A DNA stretch of 46,017 nt from Gallionellales bacterium GWA2_60_142 (GCA_001801085.1 MGWR01000068.1:1-46017); one strand, 5' to 3'. Positions 20,072 through 28,496 are shown, counted from the first letter of the stretch. The notes: a model not told the origin generated them from the letters alone. A program made the numbers and translations.

Positions 20072-21472
20072 CTATGCCGCCGGTTTGTCTGCAATCATAA
20101 CACCCGGCTCGCACGCCGGAATCACGAAACTGAAGCAAGCGCCTTCACCCAAGGTCGAATGCACCTGCATCTGGAAACCCAGCAATCTGGCCAGACGCTC
20201 GACGATGGCCAGCCCGAGACCCAGCCCCTTGCTGCGGTCGCGCTGCCTGTTGCTCACCTGGTAATACTCCTCGAAGATATGCGGCAGGTGCTCGGGCGGG
20301 ATGCCGATACCGGTATCGCATACCTCGATCCGCTCGCCCTCCGCCACGCGCCGGCAGGCGACGGTCACTCCGCCCCGTTCGGTATAGCGTATGGCATTCG
20401 CCAGCAAATTCCGCAGGATGCGCTCAAGTAGCAGCGGGTCACTGCCGACCGTATCGGAACAGGAGTCCATCTCCAACCGCAACCCCTTGTCCTGCGCAAG
20501 CATCTCGAACTCGCCGCGCAGCTTATTCAGCAGGGGGCCGAGCGAAAACGGCTCGACATTCACCTGCACCACTCCCGCATCCAGCCTTGAGATGTCCAGC
20601 AGCGTATCGAACATGGCGCACATCACTTCGACTGACCGCTCCAGTTGCATCACGGTCGCCCTGGCCTGCTCGCTCAACGCGCCGCTCTTCAGCACCTCCA
20701 CGTACATCGCCAGTGCATGCATGGGCTGGCGCAGGTCGTGATTCGCCGCAGCGAAGAACTGCGACTTCATCCGGCTGGCCAGTTCGGCATCCTGCTGCGC
20801 CTGTTCGGCGCGCGCCTTCTGCTGCACCAGTTGCCCGACCAGCCTCGCGTTCTCCCATTCGCCGCGCAGCGATTGCTCGAAGGTGCGACTCAACCCCCGC
20901 CCGGCATTCAGCACGAATACCAGGTAGATGAAAAGCAGCACCCCCAGGATTAAATGAGCCCTGTCGCCAATAGAGAAACTCAGAAGCGCAACGGGAAGAA
21001 TCAGCAAGGCCAGAAAAATATACAGCGAAGGAGGAAACACCGGATTGAGCGTCACCGCACCAGCAGCCACCCCCAGGATCACGCAGATCAGCAGGGTCTG
21101 GTAAGCCAGGTCGCCCGGCACGAACATCAGCACGCCAGCCGATCCCCAGATCGCACCGACCATACTGACCAGCAAGATGAGGCGCGTACGCCATGCCCTG
21201 CATTCGGCCATGCCTTGCAGCCTGTCCCGATAACGCAGCAAGTAATACACCTCGACCAGATGCACCGCAAACTGCGCGGTCAGCCAGCCCAGCAACACAG
21301 GGTGTGCCACCGCATCCCACATCATGACGCACAACAGCACCCCCACCAGCAACTGGCTGGCGATCATCAACGGATAATGCTCCAGCCGCGCGCGCAATTG
21401 CCCGGTGCGGATCGGCAGGTTCTCCGCATTGAGATCGCAGGATGTCCAGACGTAAAACTTGTCGAGCATCAT
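20072..21472 (-). CDS. membrane sensor histidine kinase
   Basis: 466 residues from ATG 21472, which shares one base with the SCO gene stop. The N-terminal half has about six hydrophobic helices and no large periplasmic loop. A short coiled coil follows, then the dimerisation box SQFFAAANHDLRQPMHALAMYVE with the phosphorylated His in ANHDLRQP, then HATPase motifs NLLANAIRYTERGG, VCDTGIGIPPEHLPHIFEEYYQ and GLGLGLAIVERLARLLG. It lacks an attached receiver domain, so the adjacent regulator is the natural partner. The link to SCO/SafE suggests redox or copper signals, which is inference only. Confidence 0.92.
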   Translation of the reverse strand: MMLDKFYVWTSCDLNAENLPIRTGQLRARLEHYPLMIASQLLVGVLLCVMMWDAVAHPVLLGWLTAQFAVHLVEVYYLLRYRDRLQGMAECRAWRTRLILLVSMVGAIWGSAGVLMFVPGDLAYQTLLICVILGVAAGAVTLNPVFPPSLYIFLALLILPVALLSFSIGDRAHLILGVLLFIYLVFVLNAGRGLSRTFEQSLRGEWENARLVGQLVQQKARAEQAQQDAELASRMKSQFFAAANHDLRQPMHALAMYVEVLKSGALSEQARATVMQLERSVEVMCAMFDTLLDISRLDAGVVQVNVEPFSLGPLLNKLRGEFEMLAQDKGLRLEMDSCSDTVGSDPLLLERILRNLLANAIRYTERGGVTVACRRVAEGERIEVCDTGIGIPPEHLPHIFEEYYQVSNRQRDRSKGLGLGLAIVERLARLLGFQMQVHSTLGEGACFSFVIPACEPGVMIADKPAA

Positions 21473-22068
21473 CACCGCTTGCTCCGATCCAGCGCCAGCA
21501 GCAGCCGGATGTCGTCCGCCAGCCATTCTGCGCGCTGCCCGTAGGGGGCGAGCAGGCGCACCCTGCCCGAGGTGTCGATCAGAAAGGTTCCGGCGCTGTG
21601 ATCCATGTTGTAGCCGGAAGTGGTCGACTGCTTCTGGTAAACCACGCCGAACGCCTTGGCGACCTGCGCGGTCGCCTGTGTGTCGCCGTACAGCGCGAGG
21701 AACGAGGAATCGAAGGCCGGCACGTATTGCGCCAGCATCTCAGGCTTGTCGCGCTCCGGGTCCACCGTGACGAACAGCACCTGCACCCGCCCGGCATCCT
21801 TGCCCAGCAGACGCATCGTCTGCGCCAGATCGGCCAATGTGGTGGGGCACACGTCCGGGCAATGGGTATAGCCGAAGAACAGCACCGTCACCTTGCCGCG
21901 AAAATCCGCCAGCGTGCGCGGCTTGCCGTTGTGGTCGGTCAGCCGGAAATCGGCCTGCGCCAGTTTCGCGCCAGCCTCGCTGGCGTGGAAGGGCGACGGC
22001 AGCCTAGGCTCGCCGCATCCGGCAAGCAGGCCGATCAACAACAGGAGCCCGAGACTACGCAGCAACAT
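21472..22068 (-). CDS. SCO1/SenC/PrrC family copper chaperone lipoprotein
   Basis: Thioredoxin-fold protein that delivers copper to, or keeps reduced, the Cu centre of cytochrome oxidases. From ATG 22068 it has a lipoprotein signal (LIGLLAGC, Cys18) and the metal-binding set C70 and C74 in THCPDVCPTT plus H157 in YNMDHSAG. 198 residues, normal for the family. The start lies inside the end of the SafE-like gene (14-base overlap), and the stop overlaps the kinase start. cbb3 oxidase (ccoN) is in the same window, though far away. Confidence 0.93.
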   Translation of the reverse strand: MLLRSLGLLLLIGLLAGCGEPRLPSPFHASEAGAKLAQADFRLTDHNGKPRTLADFRGKVTVLFFGYTHCPDVCPTTLADLAQTMRLLGKDAGRVQVLFVTVDPERDKPEMLAQYVPAFDSSFLALYGDTQATAQVAKAFGVVYQKQSTTSGYNMDHSAGTFLIDTSGRVRLLAPYGQRAEWLADDIRLLLALDRSKR

Positions 22069-22783
22069 GACAACTCCCGCTCCATCCATAGAGATAAAAA
22101 GTGTAGCTCACCTTGACCAGTCCATATACGCCCAACCCTGCCACCATCAGCCCGGCAGCCAGCCGTACGCGCGGCGACTGCACCCAGCCCCTGATACGTT
22201 CCCAGAACAGGCCTATCGCCAGCAGGTTAGGCAACGTGCCCAGGCCGAACGCCAGCATGATGGCCGCGCCGTCCTTCACGCTGCCGCTAGCCAGCGCGGT
22301 CAGCAGCACGCTGTACACCAGACCACAGGGCATCCAGCCCCACAACATGCCGAGCAGCAACGCGCGCTGCGGCGTGGTGACCGGAAGCAGGCGTTTGGTC
22401 AGCGGCTGTATGCGCCGCCACAGTCCGCCGCCCAAGCGCTCGATGCGCCGAACCAGCTTCCCGCTGCCGGCCAAATACAGCCCCAGCGCGACCAGCATCA
22501 GGCTGGACAGCACGAACAACAGATGCTGCACCGGCACCTGATCGCGGAACAACAATCCGGCCTGCCCGATGCTGCCTACCAGCGCGCCGGCGGCGGCATA
22601 GCTCGCCAGCCGCCCGCCATTGTAGGCCAGATGGAATGGCCAGCGCGCGCTGCCGGAAGATGTTAACGGCGGCTTGGGAAGTTGCGCAGTGATGATGCCG
22701 ACGATGCTGCCGCACATGCCGAGGCAATGCACGCCGCCCAGCAGGCCGACGAAAAACACCGCGACGATGCCGAACTCGGTCAT
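22055..22783 (-). CDS. sulfite exporter TauE/SafE (UreH/DsbD-like) family membrane protein
   Basis: 242-residue inner-membrane protein. It opens FFVGLLGGVHCLGMCGSIVG, with the Cys/His-rich first helix typical of the UreH-like/DsbD-related branch often found with cbb3 oxidase and copper genes. A second conserved stretch LLLGMLWGWMPCGLVYSVL places another Cys in a late helix. The paired Cys and the SCO gene immediately downstream suggest metal or thiol transfer across the membrane, not sulfite export (inference). Its ATG overlaps the bioD stop (ATGA), which ties it to the bio operon. Confidence 0.85.
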   Translation of the reverse strand: MTEFGIVAVFFVGLLGGVHCLGMCGSIVGIITAQLPKPPLTSSGSARWPFHLAYNGGRLASYAAAGALVGSIGQAGLLFRDQVPVQHLLFVLSSLMLVALGLYLAGSGKLVRRIERLGGGLWRRIQPLTKRLLPVTTPQRALLLGMLWGWMPCGLVYSVLLTALASGSVKDGAAIMLAFGLGTLPNLLAIGLFWERIRGWVQSPRVRLAAGLMVAGLGVYGLVKVSYTFYLYGWSGSCHVAA

Positions 22784-23448
22784 GCACCCAACTCCAGCGT
22801 ATCGATATCCAGCAATGCGGCGACTTCGCGCGCATCCGGCTGCGCCTGATGCGGAACGATGCCCAGTAGCGGTGCGGTGATGCGCATCTTCAGCGCGGCG
22901 ATGTTCTCGTCCAGCATCGCCATGTCGGCATCCACCACGTTCGCGACCCAGCCCGCCAGCGTCAGGCCGCGCGCGGCGATCGCCTCGGCGGTCAGCAGCG
23001 CGTGGTTCAGGCAGCCCAGCCGCATCCCAATTACCAGCACGACCGGGATGTTCATCTGCTGCACCAGATCCGCACTGTCCTGCTCGTCGTTCAGCGGCAC
23101 GCGAAAACCTCCGGCCCCTTCGACGATCACCACATCGGCCTGCGCATTCAGCTCGGAATAGGCTTCGAGTATGCGGTCGAGGCTGATGCGGACGCCGCTG
23201 AAGCGCGCGGCCAGATGCGGCGCGACCGGGCGCACGAAACTGTAGGGGTTGATCTGGCCGAGGCCGGCCAGCACGTTGCTGGCCGCGCGCAGTTGGCGCA
23301 CGTCCTCGTGCATGTCGTCGTCGCAGCCGGCCGCAACCGGTTTCATGCCGACCACGCGGCGTTCGCGCGCCGCGAAGGCATGCAGCAACGCGCAGCTGAC
23401 CAGCGTCTTGCCGACGCCGGTATCGGTTCCGGTAACGAAATAGTTCAT
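22780..23448 (-). CDS. bioD: dethiobiotin synthetase
   Basis: ATP-dependent carboxylation of 7,8-diaminopelargonate to dethiobiotin, the third step of ring assembly. 222 residues. P-loop TGTDTGVGKT at the N-terminus, GMKPVAAGC with the substrate Lys, and EGAGGFRVPL. Last of the biotin genes, 131 bases after bioC; the gap holds an inverted repeat. It overlaps the next gene by 4 bases. bioA, which makes its substrate, is not in the window. Confidence 0.96.
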   Translation of the reverse strand: MNYFVTGTDTGVGKTLVSCALLHAFAARERRVVGMKPVAAGCDDDMHEDVRQLRAASNVLAGLGQINPYSFVRPVAPHLAARFSGVRISLDRILEAYSELNAQADVVIVEGAGGFRVPLNDEQDSADLVQQMNIPVVLVIGMRLGCLNHALLTAEAIAARGLTLAGWVANVVDADMAMLDENIAALKMRITAPLLGIVPHQAQPDAREVAALLDIDTLELGA

Positions 23449-23475
23449 TTCAGGCTAAACCTTAAAAAGACAGTT

Positions 23476-23574
23476 ATCCGCAGATTACCGCCGATTAAAC
23501 AGCAAAACATCCCGCAAATCATGTTTGCCTTTCGTGCCAGCTATGCGCATGAGTATCTGCGTTAATCTGCGGAT
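23476..23574. repeat. inverted repeat filling the bioC-bioD gap
   Basis: Perfect 12-base arms, ATCCGCAGATTA at 23476-23487 and its complement at 23563-23574, with a 75-base centre. The wording resembles dispersed 'CGCAGATTA' repeats of environmental proteobacteria, but differs from the GTAGG...CCTAC family in this window. Confidence 0.7.
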
Positions 23575-23579
23575 GGAAA

Positions 23580-24455
23580 TCAGGCTTTCAGTTTGAACGG
23601 TGTCTGGATGATAGATACGCCGTCGCGCGTGGTGCGCGGCTGGGGTTTCCATGCGTGACCGTACACCACTTCGTAGGTAGCGGGCAACTTGCCGTTGCTG
23701 CGCAGGGACTCGTAGTTCTCGACCAGCCGCGCCCAAGCCTGTTTGCCCATCAGTCCCTGACCGCGCCCGGCGGTCGCGTTGTGCGCGCCGATGGCCTTGA
23801 GGTCATGCAGCACGCCGCGCACATCGTCATAGGTCAGCGTCAGGCATTCCATCTCCATCACCGGGTCGGCGAAACCGGCCTGCATCAGCATGTCGCCGAC
23901 ATCGTGCATGTCGGCGAAACGGTTCAGGTGGTTGTGTCCGTCCACGCCGTCGAACGCACGCCGCAATTCCTTCAGCGTGTCCGGACCGAAAGTGCTGAAC
24001 ATCAACAGCCCCTCCGTCTTCAGAACGCGATGCAGTTCGACGAAGGTCGCCGGCAGGTCGTTGCACCACTGCAGCGCGAGGTTGGACCACACCATGTCGA
24101 CGCTGCCGGAAGCGATCGGCAACGCCTCGGCGTCGCCGCACACATAGCCCTGCTTCGCGCCGCCGAATAGCTTGCGCCACCAGCCGGAATGTCCGCGCGC
24201 GTTCTGCAGCATGCCGAGCGCGATGTCGAGCGCGGCCAGTTGCGCCGCGGGGTAGCGCTCGCCCAACTGGCGCGTGCCCCAGCCGGTGCCGCTGCCGACG
24301 TCGAGGATGCGCGCCGGCTGCAGCTTGATGTAGTCCAGCCGTTCCAGCATGCGCGAGCACACCTCGCGCTGCATCACCGCCTCGGCGTCGTAGTCCGCCG
24401 CCGCGCGGCTGAAGGCGCGGCGCACTTGGCGCTTGTCGATCTCGAATTCGTTCAT
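23580..24455 (-). CDS. bioC: malonyl-ACP O-methyltransferase BioC
   Basis: SAM-dependent methylation of malonyl-ACP carboxyl, which disguises it for fatty-acid elongation toward pimeloyl-ACP. SAM-binding motif I is ILDVGSGTGWGTRQLGE, followed by LAALDIALGML and VDMVWSNLALQWCNDLP, then LMFSTFGPDTLKELR. 291 residues, somewhat longer than the E. coli enzyme. ATG 24455 overlaps the bioH stop (ATGA), which fixes the start over a frame opening at 24485. BioC and BioH act in sequence, in line with the coupling. Confidence 0.95.
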   Translation of the reverse strand: MNEFEIDKRQVRRAFSRAAADYDAEAVMQREVCSRMLERLDYIKLQPARILDVGSGTGWGTRQLGERYPAAQLAALDIALGMLQNARGHSGWWRKLFGGAKQGYVCGDAEALPIASGSVDMVWSNLALQWCNDLPATFVELHRVLKTEGLLMFSTFGPDTLKELRRAFDGVDGHNHLNRFADMHDVGDMLMQAGFADPVMEMECLTLTYDDVRGVLHDLKAIGAHNATAGRGQGLMGKQAWARLVENYESLRSNGKLPATYEVVYGHAWKPQPRTTRDGVSIIQTPFKLKA

Positions 24456-25309
24456 GTCCGTTCTTTCAGAAAATCCTTGATGCATGCGACGAAACGATCC
24501 GGGTGGGACAGGAACGGCGCATGCGCGGCCCCCTCCACCAGCGCCAGCCGCGCCTGCGGCATCCGCTCCGCGATATAACGAGATGCATCCGGCGGGGTCA
24601 GCGTATCGCGCTCGCCGGCGATCACCAGCGCGGGCTGCGCGATCTGCGGCAACGCCTCGCGCAGATCGCAGTCGCGCAGGATATTCAAACCCGACTGCAA
24701 CGCGACCAACTCCGGCTCGCCGCGGCTGAACAGCGCATTGCGCAGTTCAGCCAACAACTCGCGCTCGTCCTCGCTGCCGCGCACCTGCAGCGCGAGGAAA
24801 CGGCGCAGCGTCAGCGCATAGTTCTGCTCCAGCGCGGCGGCAAATTCCGCCAGCGTCTGTTCCGCCATCGCGCAATCCCAGCCGGGGTGTCGCACGAAGC
24901 ATGGCGTGCTCGTCACCAGCACCAGACGCCGCACCTGCTGCGGATGAAGCTGCGCCCAGCGCAGCGCGACCTGGCCGCCCAGCGACCAACCGCAGAGATT
25001 CAGCGGCTCGCGGAACTGCGCACTCAACTCATCGACGATGGAGTCCAATGAGCCTTGTAGGGTGGGTTGAGCGTAGCGATACCCGCCGCCAGCCTCGGAT
25101 AAACGATGGGTATCGCTACGCTCAACCCATCCTGCGTCCTCTGCTCCGCCATCCTGACTAAAACCGTGTCCCGGCAGGTCCACCGCGATCACGCAGAAGT
25201 CCCGCGCCAGTCGCTCGGCCACGCTGCCCCACATGCCGCCGTGCATGCCCCAGCCGTGGATCAGCAACAGCGGTTCGCCGCTGCCGAACTCCTCAACGTG
25301 CAAGCTCAT
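24452..25309 (-). CDS. bioH: pimeloyl-ACP methyl ester carboxylesterase BioH, with an inserted repeat-coded peptide
   Basis: Alpha/beta hydrolase that removes the methyl group from pimeloyl-ACP methyl ester. Oxyanion segment LLLIHGWGMHGGMW, nucleophile Ser109 in LCGWSLGGQ, acid Asp in VIAGERDTLTPP and His in VEGAAHAPFLSHP are all present, so the triad is intact. Residues about 59-85 (GWVERSDTHRLSE...YRYAQPTLQG) are coded by a palindromic repeat at 25057-25135 and have no counterpart in ordinary BioH; they fall in the loop after DLPGHGFS and leave the frame open. 285 residues against about 256 in E. coli. It overlaps bioF by 17 bases. Confidence 0.93.
   Translation of the reverse strand: MSLHVEEFGSGEPLLLIHGWGMHGGMWGSVAERLARDFCVIAVDLPGHGFSQDGGAEDAGWVERSDTHRLSEAGGGYRYAQPTLQGSLDSIVDELSAQFREPLNLCGWSLGGQVALRWAQLHPQQVRRLVLVTSTPCFVRHPGWDCAMAEQTLAEFAAALEQNYALTLRRFLALQVRGSEDERELLAELRNALFSRGEPELVALQSGLNILRDCDLREALPQIAQPALVIAGERDTLTPPDASRYIAERMPQARLALVEGAAHAPFLSHPDRFVACIKDFLKERT
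25057..25135. repeat. palindromic repeat inside the bioH coding region
   Basis: Perfect 21-base arms at 25064-25084 and 25108-25128 around a 23-base centre. Pairing extends outwards with two mismatches to ends of the type GTAGGGTGGG / CCCATCCTGC. The outer sequence resembles the GTAGG...CCTAC elements at 26456, 28401 and 45445. Read on the minus strand it gives 27 in-frame codons. Confidence 0.9.
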
Positions 25310-26447
25310 GCAGCGCCTCGATCAGTCGGCCGACATCCGCCTCGCTGTGCGCGGCGGACAGAGTGATGCGCAATCGCGCCGTGCCCTGCGGCACGGTGGG
25401 CGTACGGATCGCCACGACCCAGATGCCGCGCTCGCGCAATCCATCGCTCAGTTCCAGCGCTCGCTGGTTGTCGCCGATCAGCAGCGGCTGGATCGCGGTG
25501 TCCGACGGCATCAGTCGCCAGGGCAAGTCAGCCAGCCCCACTCGCAGTTGTTCGATCAGCCGGTGCAGATGTGTGCGCAGTTCATCGCCTTGCTCGATCA
25601 GATCCACGCTCTCCAGCAGCGCCACGGACAGCGCCGGCGGCGTGGCAGTGGTATAGACATAGCTGTTCGCATGATTGATCAGCGTGTCGATCACCGCCTG
25701 CTCGGCCGCGACGATGGCGCCGAATACACCCGCCGCCTTGCCCAGCGTCGCCATGTAGATGATGCGCGGCGATGCGATGCCGAAATGCGACATCGAGCCT
25801 CGCCCTTGTTCGCCCTGCACGCCGAAGCCGTGCGCATCGTCCACATACAGCCAGGCGTCATACTGTTCGCACAGCGCCAGCAATTCGCGCAGCGGGGCGA
25901 TGTCGCCGTCCATGCTGAACACCGTGTCGGTGACGACGAGTTTGCGTCCGCCCTTGGCCTGCGCAAGCAATTGTTCCAGTTGCGCCATGTCGCCGTGACG
26001 ATAGCGCTTCACCCCGGCACGGCACAGCAGCATCGCATCGTTCAGCGAGGCATGGTTGAGCTTGTCGGCGAATACCGTGTCGCCCCGCCCGACCAGCGCC
26101 TGCACCGTACCCAGATTGGCCATGTACCCGGTGGAAAACAGCAGCGCGGCGGGCTTGCCGACGAAGGCAGCAATCCGCTGTTCGAGCTCGTGATGTGCCT
26201 CGCTGTGGCCGCTCACCAGATGGGCGGCGCCCGCCCCCAGCCCATGCTTCAGCGCACCTTCCTGCAGCACTTTGATGAGTTGCGGATGGTTCGCTAGACC
26301 GAGGTAATCATTGCTGCTGAACGAGAGCAGCAGCCTGCCGTCGACCTCGATATGTGGCGACTGCGGGCCGGCGATCATGCGCCGCTGGCGCAGCAGGCCT
26401 TGCGCGGCGCGTTCGTCGAGTTCGTTTTGGAGTTGAGTGAATGGCAT
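25293..26447 (-). CDS. bioF: 8-amino-7-oxononanoate synthase
   Basis: PLP enzyme joining pimeloyl-ACP and L-alanine to make 8-amino-7-oxononanoate. 384 residues. Substrate-contact region SFSSNDYLGLANHP, SGHSEAHHELE, the PLP Asp/His in LYVDDAHGFGVQGEQGRG, and the Schiff-base Lys in MATLGKAAGVFGA. It is separated from bioB by an 89-base gap filled by a palindromic repeat; the downstream bioH start lies within its last codons. Confidence 0.97.
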   Translation of the reverse strand: MPFTQLQNELDERAAQGLLRQRRMIAGPQSPHIEVDGRLLLSFSSNDYLGLANHPQLIKVLQEGALKHGLGAGAAHLVSGHSEAHHELEQRIAAFVGKPAALLFSTGYMANLGTVQALVGRGDTVFADKLNHASLNDAMLLCRAGVKRYRHGDMAQLEQLLAQAKGGRKLVVTDTVFSMDGDIAPLRELLALCEQYDAWLYVDDAHGFGVQGEQGRGSMSHFGIASPRIIYMATLGKAAGVFGAIVAAEQAVIDTLINHANSYVYTTATPPALSVALLESVDLIEQGDELRTHLHRLIEQLRVGLADLPWRLMPSDTAIQPLLIGDNQRALELSDGLRERGIWVVAIRTPTVPQGTARLRITLSAAHSEADVGRLIEALHELAR

Positions 26448-26455
26448 CGGTCTTG

Positions 26456-26532
26456 GTAGGTTGGGTTAGGCGCGTTTCGCGCCGTAACCCAACGCAACAC
26501 ATGTCGGGTTACGCTACGCTAACCCGACCTAC
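26456..26532. repeat. GTAGG...CCTAC palindromic repeat between bioB and bioF
   Basis: 77-base element with inverted ends (GTAGGTTGGGTTAG / CTAACCCGACCTAC), made of two smaller hairpins: TTGGGTTA...TAACCCAA around GGCGCG/CGCGCC, and GTCGGGTTA...TAACCCGAC. It fills nearly the whole bioB-bioF gap. It could stabilise or attenuate the message inside the operon. Confidence 0.9.
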
Positions 26533-26536
26533 ATTA

Positions 26537-27532
26537 TCAGTGTTTCTCGGCGAAGGGATACATACCCAGTTTGTCCAGCAAAGCACGGTCGCGTTCCACA
26601 TCGGGATTGCCGGTGGTCAGCAACTGGTCGCCGTAAAAGATGGAATTCGCACCGGCAAGGAAGCACAAGGCCTGTATCGCCTCGCTCATCTGCTGGCGTC
26701 CTGCAGACAGGCGCACGCGCGCGGTCGGCATGGTGATGCGCGCGACCGCGATGGTGCGCACGAAGTCCAGCGGGTCGAGGTCTTCCAGTTCGGCCAACGG
26801 CGTGCCTTCGACCTTGACCAGGTTGTTGATCGGCACGCTCTCGGGATACGGGTTCATGTTCGCCAGCTGCGCGACCAGCCCGGCGCGCTGCGTGAGGTTC
26901 TCGCCCATACCGACGATGCCGCCGCTGCACACATGCAGTCCGGCGCGGCGCACGCGCTCCAGCGTGTCCAGCCTGTCCTGATAGTCGCGCGTGCTGATGA
27001 TGTTGCCGTAGAACTCCGGCGTGGTGTCGAGGTTGTGGTTGTAGTAATCGAGCCCGGCGGCGCGCAGTTGCTCGGTCTGCTCGTCGTTGAGCATGCCCAG
27101 CGTGGCGCAGGTCTCCATGCCCAGCGCGCGCACTTCCTTGACCATCTCCACCACGGCGGCCATGTCTTCCTCGGTCGGCTCGCGCCAGGCCGCGCCCATA
27201 CAGAAGCGATCCGCACCGGCGTCTTGCGCGGCCTTCGCGGCCTTCACCACTTCGGCCAAGTCCAACATTTTGCGGTTCTCTACGCCTGCGTTGTGGAACG
27301 CCGATTGCGGACAGTAGCCGCAGTCCTCTGAACAGCCGCCGGTCTTGATCGACAGCAGCGTGGACAACTGCACCGCGTTCGGGTCGAAATGTTCGCGGTG
27401 GATTTGCTGGGCGCGATACAGCAGGTCGGCGAACGGCAGCTTGAACAGCGCCTCTATGTCTTCGACATTCCAGCGTTGCGGGGTGTTGCTCGGCTTTTTC
27501 GGGCGGACGAATTCTATGGTCTGGGTGGTCAT
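26537..27532 (-). CDS. bioB: biotin synthase
   Basis: Radical-SAM enzyme inserting sulfur into dethiobiotin. The CxxxCxxC cluster motif is C67, C71, C74 in [13 protein letters not shown]. Further family stretches are [35 protein letters not shown] and [19 protein letters not shown]; the last contains the Arg ligand of the [2Fe-2S] cluster, and [15 protein letters not shown] closes the protein. 331 residues, normal. First gene of the bioBFHCD operon, divergent from comF with a shared upstream region. Confidence 0.98.
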   Translation of the reverse strand: MTTQTIEFVRPKKPSNTPQRWNVEDIEALFKLPFADLLYRAQQIHREHFDPNAVQLSTLLSIKTGGCSEDCGYCPQSAFHNAGVENRKMLDLAEVVKAAKAAQDAGADRFCMGAAWREPTEEDMAAVVEMVKEVRALGMETCATLGMLNDEQTEQLRAAGLDYYNHNLDTTPEFYGNIISTRDYQDRLDTLERVRRAGLHVCSGGIVGMGENLTQRAGLVAQLANMNPYPESVPINNLVKVEGTPLAELEDLDPLDFVRTIAVARITMPTARVRLSAGRQQMSEAIQALCFLAGANSIFYGDQLLTTGNPDVERDRALLDKLGMYPFAEKH

Positions 27533-27621
27533 GACGAATCTGGATCGGCGTTGATGGAAACGATATTGCGATGCTCTTTACGGTGGATTTTTCCTGCCCA
27601 ACCATACTTCGGTATGATGGA

Positions 27622-28404
27622 ATGGAAGCGGCGCATCATCCTAGAAAGGGCGACAGCTTGTCAATTTTTCACGGCGCATGCCTGAACATCGGCGCATTTA
27701 TTCGGCAGCTATCGCCAGCCCAGCCCTGCGTGCTGTGCGGCCGCATGAGCCATGACGGCCTGTGGTGCGCCGCCTGCGACCGCACCCTCCCCTATCTTCC
27801 CGCAGCACACTGCCCGAGTTGCGCGCTGCCGACGCCGGCCGGCGAGATATGCGGCCATTGCCTGAGACACCCGCCGCTGTTCGACCGCGCCACGGCCGCC
27901 TTTGCCTATGCCTACCCGCTGGACCGGTTGGTGCAGGCAATGAAATATCGCGAACAACTCGCACTGGTCAATGCCTTCGCGGGGAAGCTGGTGCAGCAAA
28001 TCGACCGCAGCAGACTGCCCGATCGCGTGATCGCGATGCCGCTGCATCCCGCCAAACTGCGCGAACGCGGCTTCAACCAGTCACTGCTGCTGGCCGCCGC
28101 AACCGCCCGCTCGCTCAAGATCGAACTGCTGCCGCATGCCTGCCGGCGGGTGCGCGACACACCGCCTCAATCGGCCCTGCCCTTTAAGGAACGCAAGAAA
28201 AACGTACGCGACGCGTTCTGCTGCGACATAGACCTGAGCGGCAGGCATGTCGCGCTGGTCGACGACGTACTGACCACCGGAGCCAGCCTGAACGCGCTCG
28301 CCGCCGCGGTGAAGAAGCGCGGCGCAACGGAAATATCGGTATGGGTAGCGGCACGAACGCTGCCGCACGCGCCTATTCGGCAGGCATCCCGGAACCAAAT
28401 GTAG
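27622..28404 (+). CDS. ComF family phosphoribosyltransferase-like protein
   Basis: ComF-type protein, linked to DNA uptake in transformable bacteria. The N-terminal zinc-ribbon-like part has Cys pairs in PCVLCGRMSHDGLWCAAC and CPSCALPTPAGEICGHC. The phosphoribosyltransferase part has RGFNQSLLLA and the PRPP-loop VALVDDVLTTGASL. The start is uncertain: ATG 27622 is listed, TTG 27658 has a better ribosome site (AAGGG 7 bases upstream), and ATG 27571 is the longest reading. The stop codon TAG lies inside the palindromic repeat at 28401. It converges on mshN. Confidence 0.88.
   Translation: MEAAHHPRKGDSLSIFHGACLNIGAFIRQLSPAQPCVLCGRMSHDGLWCAACDRTLPYLPAAHCPSCALPTPAGEICGHCLRHPPLFDRATAAFAYAYPLDRLVQAMKYREQLALVNAFAGKLVQQIDRSRLPDRVIAMPLHPAKLRERGFNQSLLLAAATARSLKIELLPHACRRVRDTPPQSALPFKERKKNVRDAFCCDIDLSGRHVALVDDVLTTGASLNALAAAVKKRGATEISVWVAARTLPHAPIRQASRNQM
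27635..27664 (-). promoter_or_regulatory. bioB: candidate bioB promoter inside the comF 5' region
   Basis: Minus strand: perfect -35 TTGACA at 27664-27659 and a weak -10 GATGAT at 27640-27635, spacer 18. Downstream, the leader would contain a small CATAC/GTATG hairpin with a 4-base loop (27603-27616). No BirA-type palindrome was found. Confidence 0.3.
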
Positions 28405-28441
28405 GTCGGGCTATGCCCGACATGGGCGGAGCCCACCCTAC
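28401..28441. repeat. GTAGG...CCTAC palindromic repeat overlapping the comF stop
   Basis: 41 bases: GTAGGTCGGGC-TATGCCCGACATG-GGCGGAGCCC-ACCCTAC. It contains GTCGGGC/GCCCGAC and GGGC/GCCC hairpins and starts one base before the comF stop codon TAG (28402-28404). It shares its first 24 bases with the copy at 45445. It may also act as the terminator between convergent comF and mshN. Confidence 0.88.
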
Positions 28442-28496
28442 GCCGAGCTTGATCTACGATACATTCTTGGGACAAACAAATCCCCGGAACCGATCC

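Noticed and set aside
27533..27621. BirA-type operator before bioB
   Set aside because: No GTAAAC/GTTTAC palindrome is seen; the only symmetry is the short CATAC/GTATG hairpin.
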